5,015 nucleotides of DNA from positions 1-5,015 of the forward strand of contig CAMWRN010000191.1 in assembly GCA_947176675.1 (NCBI GenBank), given 5' to 3'. Under the pieces are notes generated by a model, which was not told where the DNA came from, made no database searches, and saw only the letters and a list, made by a program, of their open reading frames with translations. This DNA comes from an uncultured Clostridia bacterium (lineage in GTDB: Bacteria; Bacillota; Clostridia; Oscillospirales; Ruminococcaceae). Numbering within the stretch: position 1 is the stretch's first letter; every line of letters starts with the position of its first letter. Below are positions 4,873-5,015 of this stretch, piece by piece. The translations under genes and the position numbers were made by a program.

Positions 4873-5015
4873 GTGAAAAAGAAAATACTGCCTGTCCCCG
4901 ACGGATTTACGGCGGAGGATATAAAGATCGAATCAAGCATTTGCACAAGCGAAAAAACCATCGGCTTTTACAGCGCGGCGGACAAAAAGCTGCACTTCGC
5001 GGAGCTTGTCCGCTC
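4873..5015 (+). CDS. Unrecognised protein, N-terminal 47 codons only
   Basis: The reading frame opens with GTG (4873-4875), 10 nt after AAAGGA (4857-4862), the same spacing as for the preceding gene, and stays open to the window edge. An in-frame TTG three codons earlier is only 1 nt from the Shine-Dalgarno and is less likely. The visible part starts MKKKILPVPDGF and is hydrophilic, with no signal peptide or membrane segment; it contains ICTSEKTIGFYSAADKKLHF (25-44), possibly a pair of beta strands. I do not recognise the family. The 34-bp gap to the previous gene has no terminator, so it is likely the third gene of the acetyltransferase operon. Confidence 0.7.
   Translation, partial: MKKKILPVPDGFTAEDIKIESSICTSEKTIGFYSAADKKLHFAELVR

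Noticed and set aside
1..5015. CRISPR array, tRNA, rRNA, insertion sequence or att sites
   Set aside because: No regularly spaced direct repeats, tRNA-like cloverleaf, transposase coding sequence or terminal inverted repeats with target duplication were seen.

Overview
The window looks like chromosomal DNA from a spore-forming member of the Clostridia, most likely a Ruminococcus or other Oscillospiraceae relative. This rests on the sporulation pair yabP/yabQ, strong AGGAGG-type ribosome binding sites, A/T-rich intergenic DNA with near-consensus sigma-A promoters, and moderate-GC coding DNA. The genus is an inference from protein style, not from a search.

Layout: the left 3.1 kb is read leftward (minus strand). 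From right to left it holds gdhA (glutamate dehydrogenase, 452 aa), a YczE/DUF6198-type integral membrane protein (216 aa), yabP (108 aa), and the first 139 codons of yabQ, which runs off the left edge. gdhA has its own clear promoter (TTGCAA, 17-bp spacer, TATACT) and a leader of about 69 nt. An 11-bp perfect inverted repeat lies between gdhA and the membrane protein gene. Two GC-rich inverted repeats lie between the membrane protein gene and yabP. yabP and yabQ are 19 bp apart and form the usual spore-cortex pair.

The right part is read rightward. It starts with a near-consensus promoter (TTGACA, 17-bp spacer, TATACT at 3496-3524), followed by an untracked 32-aa leader ORF (3554-3652) and a strong intrinsic terminator with a 13-bp stem and T5 (3677-3712). 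After that come two GNAT acetyltransferase genes (162 and 193 aa) and the start of an unrecognised third gene. All three have similar AAAGGA-type Shine-Dalgarno sites.

The most interesting element is this leader. Its last codons contain GCTTTAAGC (3624-3632), an exact complement of 3682-3690 in the 5' arm of the terminator. The same leader segment can instead pair with an upstream segment at 3602-3610. This gives a complete 1:2 / 2:3 / 3:4 arrangement, as expected for ribosome-mediated transcription attenuation. The likely logic is that translation of the leader peptide, or stalling on it for example by a ribosome-targeting compound, decides whether the acetyltransferase operon is transcribed. 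The inducer and the acetyltransferase substrates cannot be read from the sequence.

The roughly 270 bp between the divergent gdhA and leader promoters has no convincing gene. It holds A/T tracts upstream of gdhA, a terminator-like hairpin with T7 (3314-3357), a bulged 10-bp hairpin (3431-3460) and a perfect 12-bp palindrome (3465-3476).
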